A DNA stretch of 19,968 bases, taken from NCBI GenBank assembly GCA_016206585.1, contig JACQRE010000070.1, positions 1 through 19,968 of the forward strand, given 5' to 3'. Source of the stretch: Candidatus Omnitrophota bacterium (GTDB taxonomy: Bacteria; Omnitrophota; Gorgyraeia; Aquiviventales; Aquiviventaceae). Under the pieces are notes generated by a model. The model saw only the letters and a program-made list of their open reading frames with translations, was not told the origin of the DNA and did not search any database. The position numbers and the translations under genes are program-made. This document shows, piece after piece, positions 1 to 6,160 of this stretch (positions within the stretch are counted from its first letter, which is position 1; every line of letters starts with the position of its first letter).

Positions 1-2438
1 ACGACCCAGTTCGGCCCGGCGAGCCCCTTGCAGTAGTAGGTGGTCCCCTGACAGGTGGACGTGGAACTGCAGATCTCCGAGGAACTGTCGCAATAGGTAC
101 TGCCGGCGGCCAAGGTGATCCAGGCGTACGGCCCGCCGTTCATGCTGCGGCACCATTCGGTGGGACTCGCCCCGGTATGGGTGGTCCCGCACGGGGTGCT
201 GGCATCGCAGCAGTCGCCGCTGCAGTTGGTGCTGTTTTCCCCCGCCTCGCAGACCCCGTTGTTGTTGCAGCCGGCCGTGATGCACATCCAGTTGCCGAAG
301 ACCGCTTCAAAGGCGCAGTTGCTGCTGCAGCAATCACAGTTGGAGGTGCAGCCCGTCGCGCCGAGCAGTTTGCAGGTGTTGGACCAGGTGTTCACGGCCA
401 CGCAGTTGTAGGTCGGCTCCCCGCCGCAGTTGGTCCGGTTGACGCACACATCCCCGGCCGCATCGCAATAGGATGCCACCGTGGCTTGTGTGATCCACTG
501 GTATGGCCCGCCGTTCATGCTGCGGCAGTATTCCGGCGGGCTGGTCAAGGCCCGGTCGGTGTAGCACCTGATCCCCGAGGAGCAGCTGTTGGGGCAGTCC
601 GGCGGCACGGGCTGCGGCGCCAGGCCCCAGTTGTTGTTCGGGTTGCCCTGGCAGTACTCGCCATATTGGGCTTCGAAGTTCCGACTGGCCGATTGTCCGG
701 TGGTTGTATTGGTAACCGTCAAGGTTTTTATCCCGCTGAACCGCCGGCAGTGGGTCATCGGAGCCCCCCACGAGTAGGTCGTGCTGGGAGATGCGCAGGG
801 CCACGAGCTGCCGTCATAGGTGCAGGTGCATTGGCCCGCCGGACAGTTCGACACGCTGAAGGTGATGGTGCACGTCCAGGCGCCGGAGTCGACGCAGGCG
901 CGGAACGGCGCCCCGGAGCACGAGCTGATGGAACCGCCGTTGATCACCGGAGGAGTGCCGCCGCAGTCTCCGGGGCAGTTGGCGTTGGTCTCGCAGTTGG
1001 GCGGGGTCGTGTCGCAGAAGCCGTTGTTGTTGCAGCTGACGCAGTCGCCGCAGGAGCAGGCTTCGCCCGCATCGCAGAAGCCGTTGTTGTTGCAGGCTGA
1101 GGGGCAGTCGCCGGGACAATTGGTGGTCGTCTCGCAGTTGGGCGCGCCGCTGTCACACACGCCGTTGTTGTTGCAGACAGGCGGGCAGTCGCCCGGACAC
1201 GTCGCGCAACTTTCGCTGGCATCGCAGAAGAAGTTGCCGCAGGGGGGGCAGTCGCCGGGACAGTTGCTGCTGTTCTCGCAGTTGGGCGCGCCGCTGTCAC
1301 ACACGCCGTTGTTGTTGCAGGTGGGCGCGCAGTCCACCGGGCACGTGGCGCACGTTTCGCCGGCCTGGCAGAGGGAGTTGCCGCACACCGGGCAGTCGCT
1401 GGGGCAGTTTGCAGCGGTCTCACAATTGGGAGCCCCTGCGTCGCATGCGCCGTTGTTGTTGCACAGGGGCGGGCAATCGCTCGGGCAGCCCGCACAGTTT
1501 TCGTTCACCTCGCAGATCGTGTTGTTGTTGCAGGCGCAATCGCCGGGACAGCTGGCGGCGCTTTCGCACAGGGGCGGCGAGGACTCGCACAGGCCGTTGT
1601 TGTTGCATGACGGGAAGCAATCCCCCGGACAGGTCGCGCAGGTTTCCACCCCATCGCATATCCCGTTGTTGTTGCAACCGCCGCAATCGCCCGGGCAGTT
1701 GCCGGCATCCTCGCAGTTGGGCGGCGCGGCTTCGCACAACCCGTTGTTGTTGCACACCGGCGGGCAGTCGGTGGGACAGGTGGAGCAATTCTCCGACCCG
1801 CTGCAGATCCCGTCGTTGCAGGAGGCGCAGTTGGCGGCCTTGTTGGCATCGCAGAGCGCCTGGGTGGCATAGCAGGGATTAGCCCCTCCCGGACACGGCC
1901 CGGAGACGCAGGTCGTGCTGTTGACGCACCAGAACATCGGCGGCGGACTCGCACAGGTCCCCTGGAGGGCGTTGATGGCGTTGCGCAGTTCCACGATGTG
2001 GGCGGATTTGATCGCGGTGACGCCGGCAATGATGACTGGATCAGTCGGCCAGGTCGGAGGAGTCAACGCCGGCGGCACCGGGCTGGCCGCCAGCGAGGCG
2101 TAGACGGCGTTAATCGCCGCGCGCAGCTCGTTAATGTGGACCGCCCGCACGAAGGTGGTGCCGGGAACCAGTGGATTATTGGTCCATGCGGGGGGGTTCG
2201 GCCCGAGGAGCGGCGTGCAGTAGGGATTGATGTAGGTGTCGCCGTCCTTACCGATGCCCAGGCCGTTGCTGCGCATGGCGGCCACCTCGTTGCGCAGCTC
2301 CGTGACGTGCACCGCCTTGATGGAGTTGCCGGGGTTGAGGGTGGGATCGGTCCAGTTGACGGCATGAGCGGACGAGGCGCCCGCCAAGAGCCCAATGGCG
2401 AGGCTGGCGACTTGGAGTAGGCCTCTGCGTCCGCTCAT
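1..2438 (-). CDS. Large cysteine-rich secreted protein with ELR-type repeats (3' end outside window)
   Basis: The frame is open without a stop from ATG 2438 to the window edge (at least 812 codons). The start is preceded by AAGGGAG. Residues 1-26 form a signal peptide (charged MSGRRG, hydrophobic stretch, AHA cleavage site). Next come three roughly 45-residue repeats, each with a W-T-x-x-P-like opening and an I/V-K/R-[SA]-[VA]-H-[VI]-x-E-L-R-x-[AE]-[IV] core. They are followed by at least twelve cysteine-rich repeats of the form C-N-N-N-G-x-C-(x)n-C-(x)n-C-P-G-D-C, and one more copy near 258. Towards the visible end are two copies of a module containing RSMNGGPYxWIT. The architecture suggests a disulphide-rich extracellular or cell-surface protein. 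Its place at the end of a pilin operon suggests a role in the same surface structure. Function is unknown; the frame assignment is secure because all ten CNNN repeats fall in it. Confidence 0.85.
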   Translation of the reverse strand, partial: MSGRRGLLQVASLAIGLLAGASSAHAVNWTDPTLNPGNSIKAVHVTELRNEVAAMRSNGLGIGKDGDTYINPYCTPLLGPNPPAWTNNPLVPGTTFVRAVHINELRAAINAVYASLAASPVPPALTPPTWPTDPVIIAGVTAIKSAHIVELRNAINALQGTCASPPPMFWCVNSTTCVSGPCPGGANPCYATQALCDANKAANCASCNDGICSGSENCSTCPTDCPPVCNNNGLCEAAPPNCEDAGNCPGDCGGCNNNGICDGVETCATCPGDCFPSCNNNGLCESSPPLCESAASCPGDCACNNNTICEVNENCAGCPSDCPPLCNNNGACDAGAPNCETAANCPSDCPVCGNSLCQAGETCATCPVDCAPTCNNNGVCDSGAPNCENSSNCPGDCPPCGNFFCDASESCATCPGDCPPVCNNNGVCDSGAPNCETTTNCPGDCPSACNNNGFCDAGEACSCGDCVSCNNNGFCDTTPPNCETNANCPGDCGGTPPVINGGSISSCSGAPFRACVDSGAWTCTITFSVSNCPAGQCTCTYDGSSWPCASPSTTYSWGAPMTHCRRFSGIKTLTVTNTTTGQSASRNFEAQYGEYCQGNPNNNWGLAPQPVPPDCPNSCSSGIRCYTDRALTSPPEYCRSMNGGPYQWITQATVASYCDAAGDVCVNRTNCGGEPTYNCVAVNTWSNTCKLLGATGCTSNCDCCSSNCAFEAVFGNWMCITAGCNNNGVCEAGENSTNCSGDCCDASTPCGTTHTGASPTEWCRSMNGGPYAWITLAAGSTYCDSSSEICSSTSTCQGTTYYCKGLAGPNWV
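966..1820 (-). repeat. Tandem cysteine-rich repeat block inside the secreted protein gene
   Basis: About twelve coding repeats of 20-28 residues lie in tandem. The recurring DNA word TGCAACAACAACGG encodes C-N-N-N-G, at + positions starting 1743, 1665, 1596, 1452, 1308, 1164, 1083 and 1023, with a CNNNT variant at 1521. Two units have CGN in place of CNNN. Units alternate between a PPNCE/APNCE type and a GE/SExC-A-x-CPxDC type. The spacing is always a multiple of three, so this is a protein repeat rather than a CRISPR array. Confidence 0.85.
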
Positions 2439-2480
2439 CTGCTCCCTTGCGGCTCTCACTGTTGTGACCTGCGACCGGTC

Positions 2481-3002
2481 TTACTGGTACACGGCGTAGG
2501 CCGGCTGCCAAGCCGCGTCGCCGGCGACGTTCGTCGCTTTCAGCACGTAGTTGGCCGTCGCCCCACCCATTCGGAATCCCGTGACCGACGTCGCGCCGAG
2601 CGTAGTCGCGCCGGCGTTCAGCGTGCCGACGGTCGTGTTGCCGGCGGTCAACGGGCCGACCGTCGCCGCCCCGGTTACGTTGAGCGTACCAGAGACGGTC
2701 GCGTTGCCGTTCGAGACTGTGAAGTTTCCATTTGGCATCGTGATGCCGTTCAGCGTCGCGAGGCCGCTGGATCCGATGGTTCCGTTGACATCCAGCGTAA
2801 AGGCCGGCGCGTTGGTCCCCACCCCCACGTTGCTGCCAGGCTGGGTGGCCAGGAACGTGTTGCCGGTCGTGCTCAGCTGCTGGTACACGCCCTTCGGCGA
2901 CGGGTAGTATGTGGAGACGGTCACATCCTCAGCCACCGCGACGACCGTCAATACCGCACCGAGCACCAGGATCGCTAACCCCATCGTCCGCATCCCCTGC
3001 AT
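2481..3002 (-). CDS. Secreted tail-fibre-like protein, probable beta-helical shaft
   Basis: A 173-residue protein with a very strong ribosome site (AAGGAGGTGA) ahead of ATG 3002. Residues 1-24 are a signal peptide ending VAVA. The mature start, EDVTVSTYYPSPKGVYQQL, is of a kind I associate with secreted proteins of Omnitrophota. It is followed by a GVGTNAPAFTLDVNGTI segment like those in phage tail-fibre and adhesin shafts. The central part is a run of short Gly/Thr/Asn-rich units (TVGPL, TAGNT, TVGTLNAGATTLGA) typical of triple-stranded beta-helices. The end, NYVLKATNVAGDAAWQP, resembles the chaperone-proximal motif of such fibres. It lies between the prepilin genes and the cysteine-rich gene, so it probably belongs to the same surface structure. 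No enzymatic function is visible. Confidence 0.8.
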   Translation of the reverse strand: MQGMRTMGLAILVLGAVLTVVAVAEDVTVSTYYPSPKGVYQQLSTTGNTFLATQPGSNVGVGTNAPAFTLDVNGTIGSSGLATLNGITMPNGNFTVSNGNATVSGTLNVTGAATVGPLTAGNTTVGTLNAGATTLGATSVTGFRMGGATANYVLKATNVAGDAAWQPAYAVYQ

Positions 3003-3025
3003 CGTCCTTCACCTCCTTTTTTCAA

Positions 3026-3114
3026 AGATTGATTTCACAGATTGCAGAGCTGGTTTCACAGATGGTTACCAACCGAATTAATCAGTGTAATCATCTCTTC
3101 AATCGGTGTAATCA
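3026..3114. repeat. ATCTGTGTAATC-type palindromic repeat, intergenic copy
   Basis: This repeat fills most of the gap between the PilW-like stop (3120) and the Shine-Dalgarno site of the fibre-like gene. The left part contains GATTTCACAGATTG and GGTTTCACAGATGG. The right part contains the inverted words AATCAGTGTAATCATC and AATCGGTGTAATCATT. It is clearly related to the copy at 5167-5256, which is translated. Confidence 0.75.
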
Positions 3115-3119
3115 TTTTA

Positions 3120-3851
3120 TTAACAGCCGCCAGGCGGCGGCATCGGATCCACCCCGGGCATAGAGTCGGGCAAGCCCGTGCCGGAATCCCCCGGCCCCGC
3201 AATCCCTGCGTTGATGTTCATGTAGCCGAAGTTGCGCATCGTGCTGGTGCCGGTGAACGTGTGCTCCCGGGCCAGGGACCCGCTCAGTCCGTTGTCCCAC
3301 GTGATCGTGTATTCGAACACGTTGGTGTCAACCACCGGCCCGCCCCACGGCGGGGGGTCCGCTTCCGTGTTTTTGTAACGGATCTCAAACCCCTTGTTCG
3401 TCGGTGTGTCGCCAAGCTCCCGCGCGATCACCCGCATGGGCCCGCCGCAAGTGTACAGCCGCAGCTCGTTGCCGACCCGCCGGTACTGCACCCACTGGTA
3501 GTTTGCGGCGGTGTTAAAGCAGGACGGCGGCGGCGCGGCCCCCATGCAACCTAAGGGAATCCGGATCAGCACGTTGCCGAACCCCGGAGGGGACACGTAG
3601 GGGGCATTGCCCGGGACCCCGGTATTGAGGATATTGACCCGGTCGGCCCGCTCGAGGTCCTTGCCCAGGAGGATCATCGCCACCCCCACCTGCTGCTCCT
3701 CGGAGGTCTGCTTGCTGGCATCCAGCAGCTGCACCTGCATCCGGGAGCGCCCCGCATCCACCATGACGATCCCCGCCATCACGACCATGCCGATGGTCGT
3801 CGCCACGATGATTTCAATGAGCGTCAGTCCCCCTTCCGCGCGGCGCACCAT
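3120..3851 (-). CDS. PilW-like type IV prepilin / minor pseudopilin
   Basis: A 243-residue protein starting at ATG 3851, which shares one base with the upstream stop (TGATG); a second in-frame ATG lies at 3857. The leader MVRRAEGG is followed by LTLIEIIVATTIGMVVMAG. This is a prepilin-peptidase site (G before L) with the conserved Glu at +5 and a hydrophobic helix. The size and long beta-rich C-terminal region with scattered cysteines fit PilW/GspJ-type minor pilins. The protein ends in PPPGGC, with cysteine as the last residue. It lies fourth in a run of prepilin-like genes behind the riboswitch. Role: probably part of the pilus tip or initiation complex in the inner membrane. PilW versus GspJ cannot be decided here. 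Confidence 0.82.
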   Translation of the reverse strand: MVRRAEGGLTLIEIIVATTIGMVVMAGIVMVDAGRSRMQVQLLDASKQTSEEQQVGVAMILLGKDLERADRVNILNTGVPGNAPYVSPPGFGNVLIRIPLGCMGAAPPPSCFNTAANYQWVQYRRVGNELRLYTCGGPMRVIARELGDTPTNKGFEIRYKNTEADPPPWGGPVVDTNVFEYTITWDNGLSGSLAREHTFTGTSTMRNFGYMNINAGIAGPGDSGTGLPDSMPGVDPMPPPGGC

Positions 3852-4381
3852 CAACATGGACAGTTGACGAGGTCGTTGTTCCAGCACACCCGCACCTCGA
3901 CGGCAAAGCAGCTGTTCGGCCCGCTGCCGCAGTTGGAGGGGGTCACCCGATAGCACCGACGCGCCGTCGTGCTCAAAATCGATTCCGACCCGCCGCTGGG
4001 CGTAGGCGGCAGCGAATCGGCTACCCAGCCCGCCGGTCCGATGTAGTTGCAGTTGACGTCGAACCACGGCGGCTGGCAGGCGATGTGGTTGCGGAAGTGC
4101 TCCATGCTGTCTTGGCTGTACGTCGTCGCCTCGGCCACCGACAGGTTCTTCTGGACCGCTATCATCTGCCCGGCGGCGACGAACGACATCAGCGTGCCGG
4201 CCGCCACGGTCCCCGCGATCACGGAGGCGACCATGATCTCGAGGATCGTGAACCCGCGCTCAGACACCACAGAGCCACACATCACAGCATCACAGAAGAA
4301 ATGCCGCAGAAACACAGAGAAGGACCGGCTCTTTTCGCTTTCTCTGTGCTTCTGTGGGGTTCTGTGGTTCTGTGGTGTCAT
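3851..4381 (-). CDS. PilV-like type IV prepilin / minor pseudopilin with repeat-encoded leader
   Basis: The core starts at SERG|FTILEIMVASVIAGTVAAG, a clean prepilin site with Glu at +5. Cysteines are frequent in the C-terminal half, and the protein ends NCPC. The start is uncertain. ATG 4381, four bases after the upstream stop, gives a 43-residue leader encoded by a CACAGA palindrome (4262-4381). ATG 4282 gives a 10-residue leader. Taking out the palindrome between ATG 4381 and the TCT codon would give a normal MSERG leader. The long start is chosen because it sits directly behind the preceding stop, where translational coupling is likely. There is no clear Shine-Dalgarno site for either. 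Family: PilV/GspI-like, inferred from position and the N-terminal helix. Confidence 0.78.
   Translation of the reverse strand: MTPQNHRTPQKHRESEKSRSFSVFLRHFFCDAVMCGSVVSERGFTILEIMVASVIAGTVAAGTLMSFVAAGQMIAVQKNLSVAEATTYSQDSMEHFRNHIACQPPWFDVNCNYIGPAGWVADSLPPTPSGGSESILSTTARRCYRVTPSNCGSGPNSCFAVEVRVCWNNDLVNCPC
4262..4381. repeat. CACAGA/TCTGTG palindromic repeat
   Basis: An imperfect inverted repeat about 120 bp long. The left terminus on + is GACACCACAGAGCCACA and the right terminus is its near-complement, TTCTGTGGTTCTGTGGTGTC. The interior is built from repeated CACAGAA words. It covers the join between the pilin stop and the PilV-like core, and is open in the PilV-like frame across its whole length. 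Confidence 0.78.
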
Positions 4382-4385
4382 CGCT

Positions 4386-4856
4386 TCAACACCAGGTGTT
4401 GGCCAGCGAGGTGCCGCCGACGGTCCGGTTTTGATCCAGCGTCTGCGTCTTGCCGTTGCAGTTGCCCCCATTGCGCGTGGCGGTCACCGTAAAGGTATTG
4501 AGGCCGATGCCGCCCACGGTAAATGTCACCGGCAGTGCGGGGTTGCCGTTCGGGTTGTCCATGTAAATGCATCGCCACGGCTGGGCGCACGTCGCCGGAT
4601 TGACATAGATGTTGTTGGAGGTCCGGTACACCTGCTCGCCGGAGTAGATCGTCTGGACGATGTCTCGGGCGGCCCGGAAGTAGCCCTGCTCAGTCGCCCG
4701 CTGGAACTGCGGGAAGGCCATCACCGCCAGGATGCCGATGACGATCACCACGATCATCAGCTCCATCAGCGAGAACCCAGCCGCAGGCTGCAAGCTCCAA
4801 GCTGCAGGCTGCATGAGACTGCTTGTCGCTTGTGGCTTGCAGCTTGTGGCTGTCAT
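4386..4856 (-). CDS. Type IV pilin (PilA/PilE-like) with repeat-encoded leader
   Basis: A 156-residue protein whose ATG 4856 directly abuts the previous TAA. A 27-residue leader ends in PAAG, followed by FSLMELMIVVIVIGILAVMA. This is a classic class III signal with Glu at +5 and the long hydrophobic N-terminal helix. It continues FPQFQRATEQGYFRAARD, as in major type IVa pilins. Five cysteines follow, the last being the final residue (NTWC), which could close a C-terminal disulphide loop. The leader is encoded by a CAAGC-word palindrome (4780-4853). As the most PilA/PilE-like of the four prepilin genes it is the best candidate here for the main filament subunit, but it may be a pseudopilin. 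Confidence 0.85.
   Translation of the reverse strand: MTATSCKPQATSSLMQPAAWSLQPAAGFSLMELMIVVIVIGILAVMAFPQFQRATEQGYFRAARDIVQTIYSGEQVYRTSNNIYVNPATCAQPWRCIYMDNPNGNPALPVTFTVGGIGLNTFTVTATRNGGNCNGKTQTLDQNRTVGGTSLANTWC
4780..4853. repeat. CAAGC-word palindromic repeat encoding the pilin leader
   Basis: An inverted repeat with arms CAGCCGCAGGCTGCAAGC (left, +) and the complement of CAGCCACAAGCTGCAAGC (right). The remainder is TTGTCGCTTGTGGCTTG-type words. It lies between the start codon and the codons for the pilin cleavage site and is translated. The same CAAGC/GCTTG words recur at 17275, 18115 and 19763. Confidence 0.72.
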
Positions 4857-5255
4857 TTAGTACGTCGCCTTTGCGGTGATCGTGTGCACGTTGCCCGCGC
4901 CGCAGTTCGTCACCGTGACGTCAATGGCCACCCCGTTGATCACCGGCGGATCCGGGTTGCCGCAATAGTTCGCGTTGTTCCACAGTTGCTCCTGCGCCCA
5001 GACGACGCCGGCTTCGGTCGCGTACCGGTAGGGGGTGCGGTTCACGAAGAACTGCCCCTGCCGCGCGTAGGCGATGGCCAGCTGCAGCACCGCGTACGAA
5101 GCGACGGCGCACAGGAACGCGGTGATGATGGTCATGCTGAGCACCAGCGCACCCCGCTCATTGGCAAGATGATTTCGCAGATTACTGAAGAGCTGATTAC
5201 GCAGATGAACACAGTGCTTCATCTGTGTAATCGGTCTTTGAATCTGTGTAATCAT
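4857..5255 (-). CDS. PilX-like minor pilin, first gene of the riboswitch-controlled operon
   Basis: A 132-residue protein. ATG 5255 is chosen because GAGGA lies 11 bases upstream; a TTG at 5279 in the same frame would begin inside the terminator T-tract. Residues 1-30 (MITQIQRPITQMKHC...) come from an ATCTGTGTAATC-type palindrome. The recognisable protein begins at ANERGALVLSMTIITAFL, a charged RG followed by a hydrophobic helix, then an RYATEAGVVWAQEQL segment. Both features are typical of the PilX N-terminal region, which lacks the usual Glu at +5. The C-terminal part is short and has two cysteines. It is the first gene behind the c-di-GMP riboswitch, so its expression is probably set by c-di-GMP. 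Confidence 0.72.
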   Translation of the reverse strand: MITQIQRPITQMKHCVHLRNQLFSNLRNHLANERGALVLSMTIITAFLCAVASYAVLQLAIAYARQGQFFVNRTPYRYATEAGVVWAQEQLWNNANYCGNPDPPVINGVAIDVTVTNCGAGNVHTITAKATY

Positions 5256-5256
5256 C
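5167..5256. repeat. ATCTGTGTAATC-type palindromic repeat, translated copy
   Basis: Arms of GATTTCGCAGATTAC and GATTACGCAGATGAAC on the left face ATCTGTGTAATCGG and ATCTGTGTAATCATC on the right (+ strand). Most of it aligns with the copy at 3026-3114. It begins at or next to the ATG of the PilX-like gene and is read as its first 30 codons. Confidence 0.75.
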
Positions 5257-5271
5257 GGATGTTGTTCCTCA

Positions 5272-5303
5272 TAAAACAAAAAACCGAACCGTCCTGGTTC
5301 GGT
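5272..5303 (-). terminator. Rho-independent terminator of the riboswitch
   Basis: On the minus strand an 8-bp stem, ACCGAACC/GGTTCGGT, with a 5-base loop (AGGAC) is followed by TTTTTGTTTT. It stands between the riboswitch aptamer and the first prepilin gene. Its left arm overlaps the last part of the second copy of the duplicated aptamer 3' segment, so terminator and aptamer can compete for the same bases. Confidence 0.92.
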
Positions 5304-5405
5304 AACCCGGCTGTCTCACGTCTGGTCGGCAGCCCGGCTGTCTCGTGAGACCCGCGGCTTTGCGTCCCCTGCTCGCGCAGGGTTTGCCCGTTCGCCAGTT
5401 CCAGA
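5290..5405 (-). promoter_or_regulatory. Cyclic-di-GMP-I (GEMM-I) riboswitch aptamer
   Basis: On the minus strand the signature blocks occur in order. GGGCAAACC (5389-5381) is followed by a CCTGC-GCGA-GCAGG hairpin with a GNRA loop. Then comes GACGCAAAGCC (5366-5356), then GCGGGTCTCACG, then AGCCGGGCTGCCGA. The bases GGGCAAACC place a G at the position that distinguishes c-di-GMP from the A-type cGAMP-selective variants, from family knowledge. The 3' block is present twice (5347-5319 and 5320-5290), and the second copy runs into the terminator. The riboswitch precedes a prepilin operon, a known kind of target for this class. ON or OFF logic cannot be read with certainty. Confidence 0.93.
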
Positions 5406-5430
5406 ATGCCATATCTGCTTGTACGACAGA

Positions 5431-5460
5431 AGTATGCCTGGTTTCTCCTTCGGCTGTCAA
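5431..5460 (-). promoter_or_regulatory. Sigma70-type promoter of the riboswitch/pilin operon
   Basis: A perfect -35 box, TTGACA (5460-5455), overlaps the cutA stop codon. After 18 bases comes CATACT (5436-5431), matching TATAAT at four of six positions. A transcript starting about seven bases later would contain the complete aptamer from 5405. No second promoter is visible between cutA and the aptamer. Confidence 0.68.
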
Positions 5461-5774
5461 GTCGCGCTCTCCAAAATCCACCGCAGGTAGGGGGGATGGC
5501 CCGCGGAGACGGGCAGCGCGACGATTTCAGGGCACTCGTAGGGGTGCAGGGCCCGGATAGCCCGCTGGAGGGCGGCAAACCGGCGGGAGGCGGTCTTGAT
5601 GATCAGCAGCGTCTCGGGCGAGCGCTCCACCTTGCCCTGCCAGCGGTAGCAGGACTCGATCCGGGGGATCAGGTTCACGCACGCCGCCAGGCGCTTGCGC
5701 ACCAGCTCCCGGCCAAGCCGCCGTCCCGCCGCCGCGTTGGGACAGGTCACCAACACCACCACCACCTGAGTCAT
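5457..5774 (-). CDS. cutA: CutA divalent-cation tolerance protein
   Basis: A 105-residue protein, close to the usual CutA length of 105-115. ATG 5774 overlaps the exbD stop as ATGA and gives the normal CutA opening MTQVVVVLVTCPN. Family hallmarks are all present: ACVNLIPRIESCYRWQGKVE in the middle, LLIIKT, and HPYECPEIVALPV near the end. CutA forms stable trimers of ferredoxin-like folds and is linked to copper and other divalent-metal tolerance; its precise role is unsettled. It is the last gene of the uvrA-TPR-exbB-exbD-cutA unit, and its stop codon doubles as part of the next operon's -35 box. Confidence 0.95.
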   Translation of the reverse strand: MTQVVVVLVTCPNAAAGRRLGRELVRKRLAACVNLIPRIESCYRWQGKVERSPETLLIIKTASRRFAALQRAIRALHPYECPEIVALPVSAGHPPYLRWILESAT

Positions 5775-6160
5775 TCGGACAGCGTCGCGATGTGGACTTC
5801 TTGGTGCCCGGAGTCGCGGCAGAGATCCCACAGCTCAATCAGTTTGTCGACGTAGGCGTGCCGGTCGGCGCGGATGAGCACCGGCTTGTCCCCTCCGGAG
5901 CGCTTGAGCCGGCTGCGCAGCTCCTTGAGCGTGACGACCTCTTCGTCCCAGTAGACGATGTGGTCCTTCGTCAGCGTGATGACCAGGTTCGAGACCGACA
6001 GCTGCTGGCCGGTTTCCGCCTTGGGCAGGTTGATCCGGATGCCCGGCGAGAGGACGAAGCTGGAGGTCAACATGAAGTAGATCAGCTGCTGGAATACCAC
6101 GTCGATCATCGGCGCGATGTCGACGGGGACCGGATTGGTCCACCGTCTAGCTAATCGCAT
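5771..6160 (-). CDS. exbD: ExbD/TolR-type biopolymer transport protein
   Basis: A 129-residue protein with one N-terminal membrane helix and a periplasmic domain, the standard ExbD/TolR size. The helix opens with APMIDVVFQQLIYFMLTSSF; the Asp at residue 20 is the conserved proton-carrying residue. The glutamines after VVF replace the usual leucines, an unusual polar pair in the helix. The periplasmic part carries the typical VSNLVITLTKDHIVYWDEEVV and DKPVLIRADRHAYVDKLIELWDLCRDSG segments. The start overlaps exbB by 14 bases and the end overlaps cutA by four. It acts with ExbB to convert proton motive force into movement of a periplasmic partner; no TonB or TolA gene is in the window. Confidence 0.93.
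   Translation of the reverse strand: MRLARRWTNPVPVDIAPMIDVVFQQLIYFMLTSSFVLSPGIRINLPKAETGQQLSVSNLVITLTKDHIVYWDEEVVTLKELRSRLKRSGGDKPVLIRADRHAYVDKLIELWDLCRDSGHQEVHIATLSE

Noticed and set aside
966..1820. Regularly spaced CCGTTGTTGTTGCA repeats that could suggest a CRISPR array
   Set aside because: Repeat spacing is irregular but always a multiple of three, the repeats encode CNNNG, and the intervening segments are related to one another rather than unique.
820..1872. Repetitive + strand ORF rich in LLLQ and SPGQ
   Set aside because: It is the shadow of the cysteine-rich gene; only the minus frame gives signal peptide, ELR repeats and regularly spaced cysteines.
5290..5405. Reading the aptamer as the cGAMP-selective GEMM variant
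   Set aside because: The GGGCAAACC block has G where the variant is expected to have A; without an alignment this is only a preference, but c-di-GMP is the better call.
5740..5775. CACCACCACCACCTG near the cutA start as a sixth element terminus
   Set aside because: It is ordinary coding sequence for QVVVVL at the CutA N-terminus and has no inverted partner within 200 bp.
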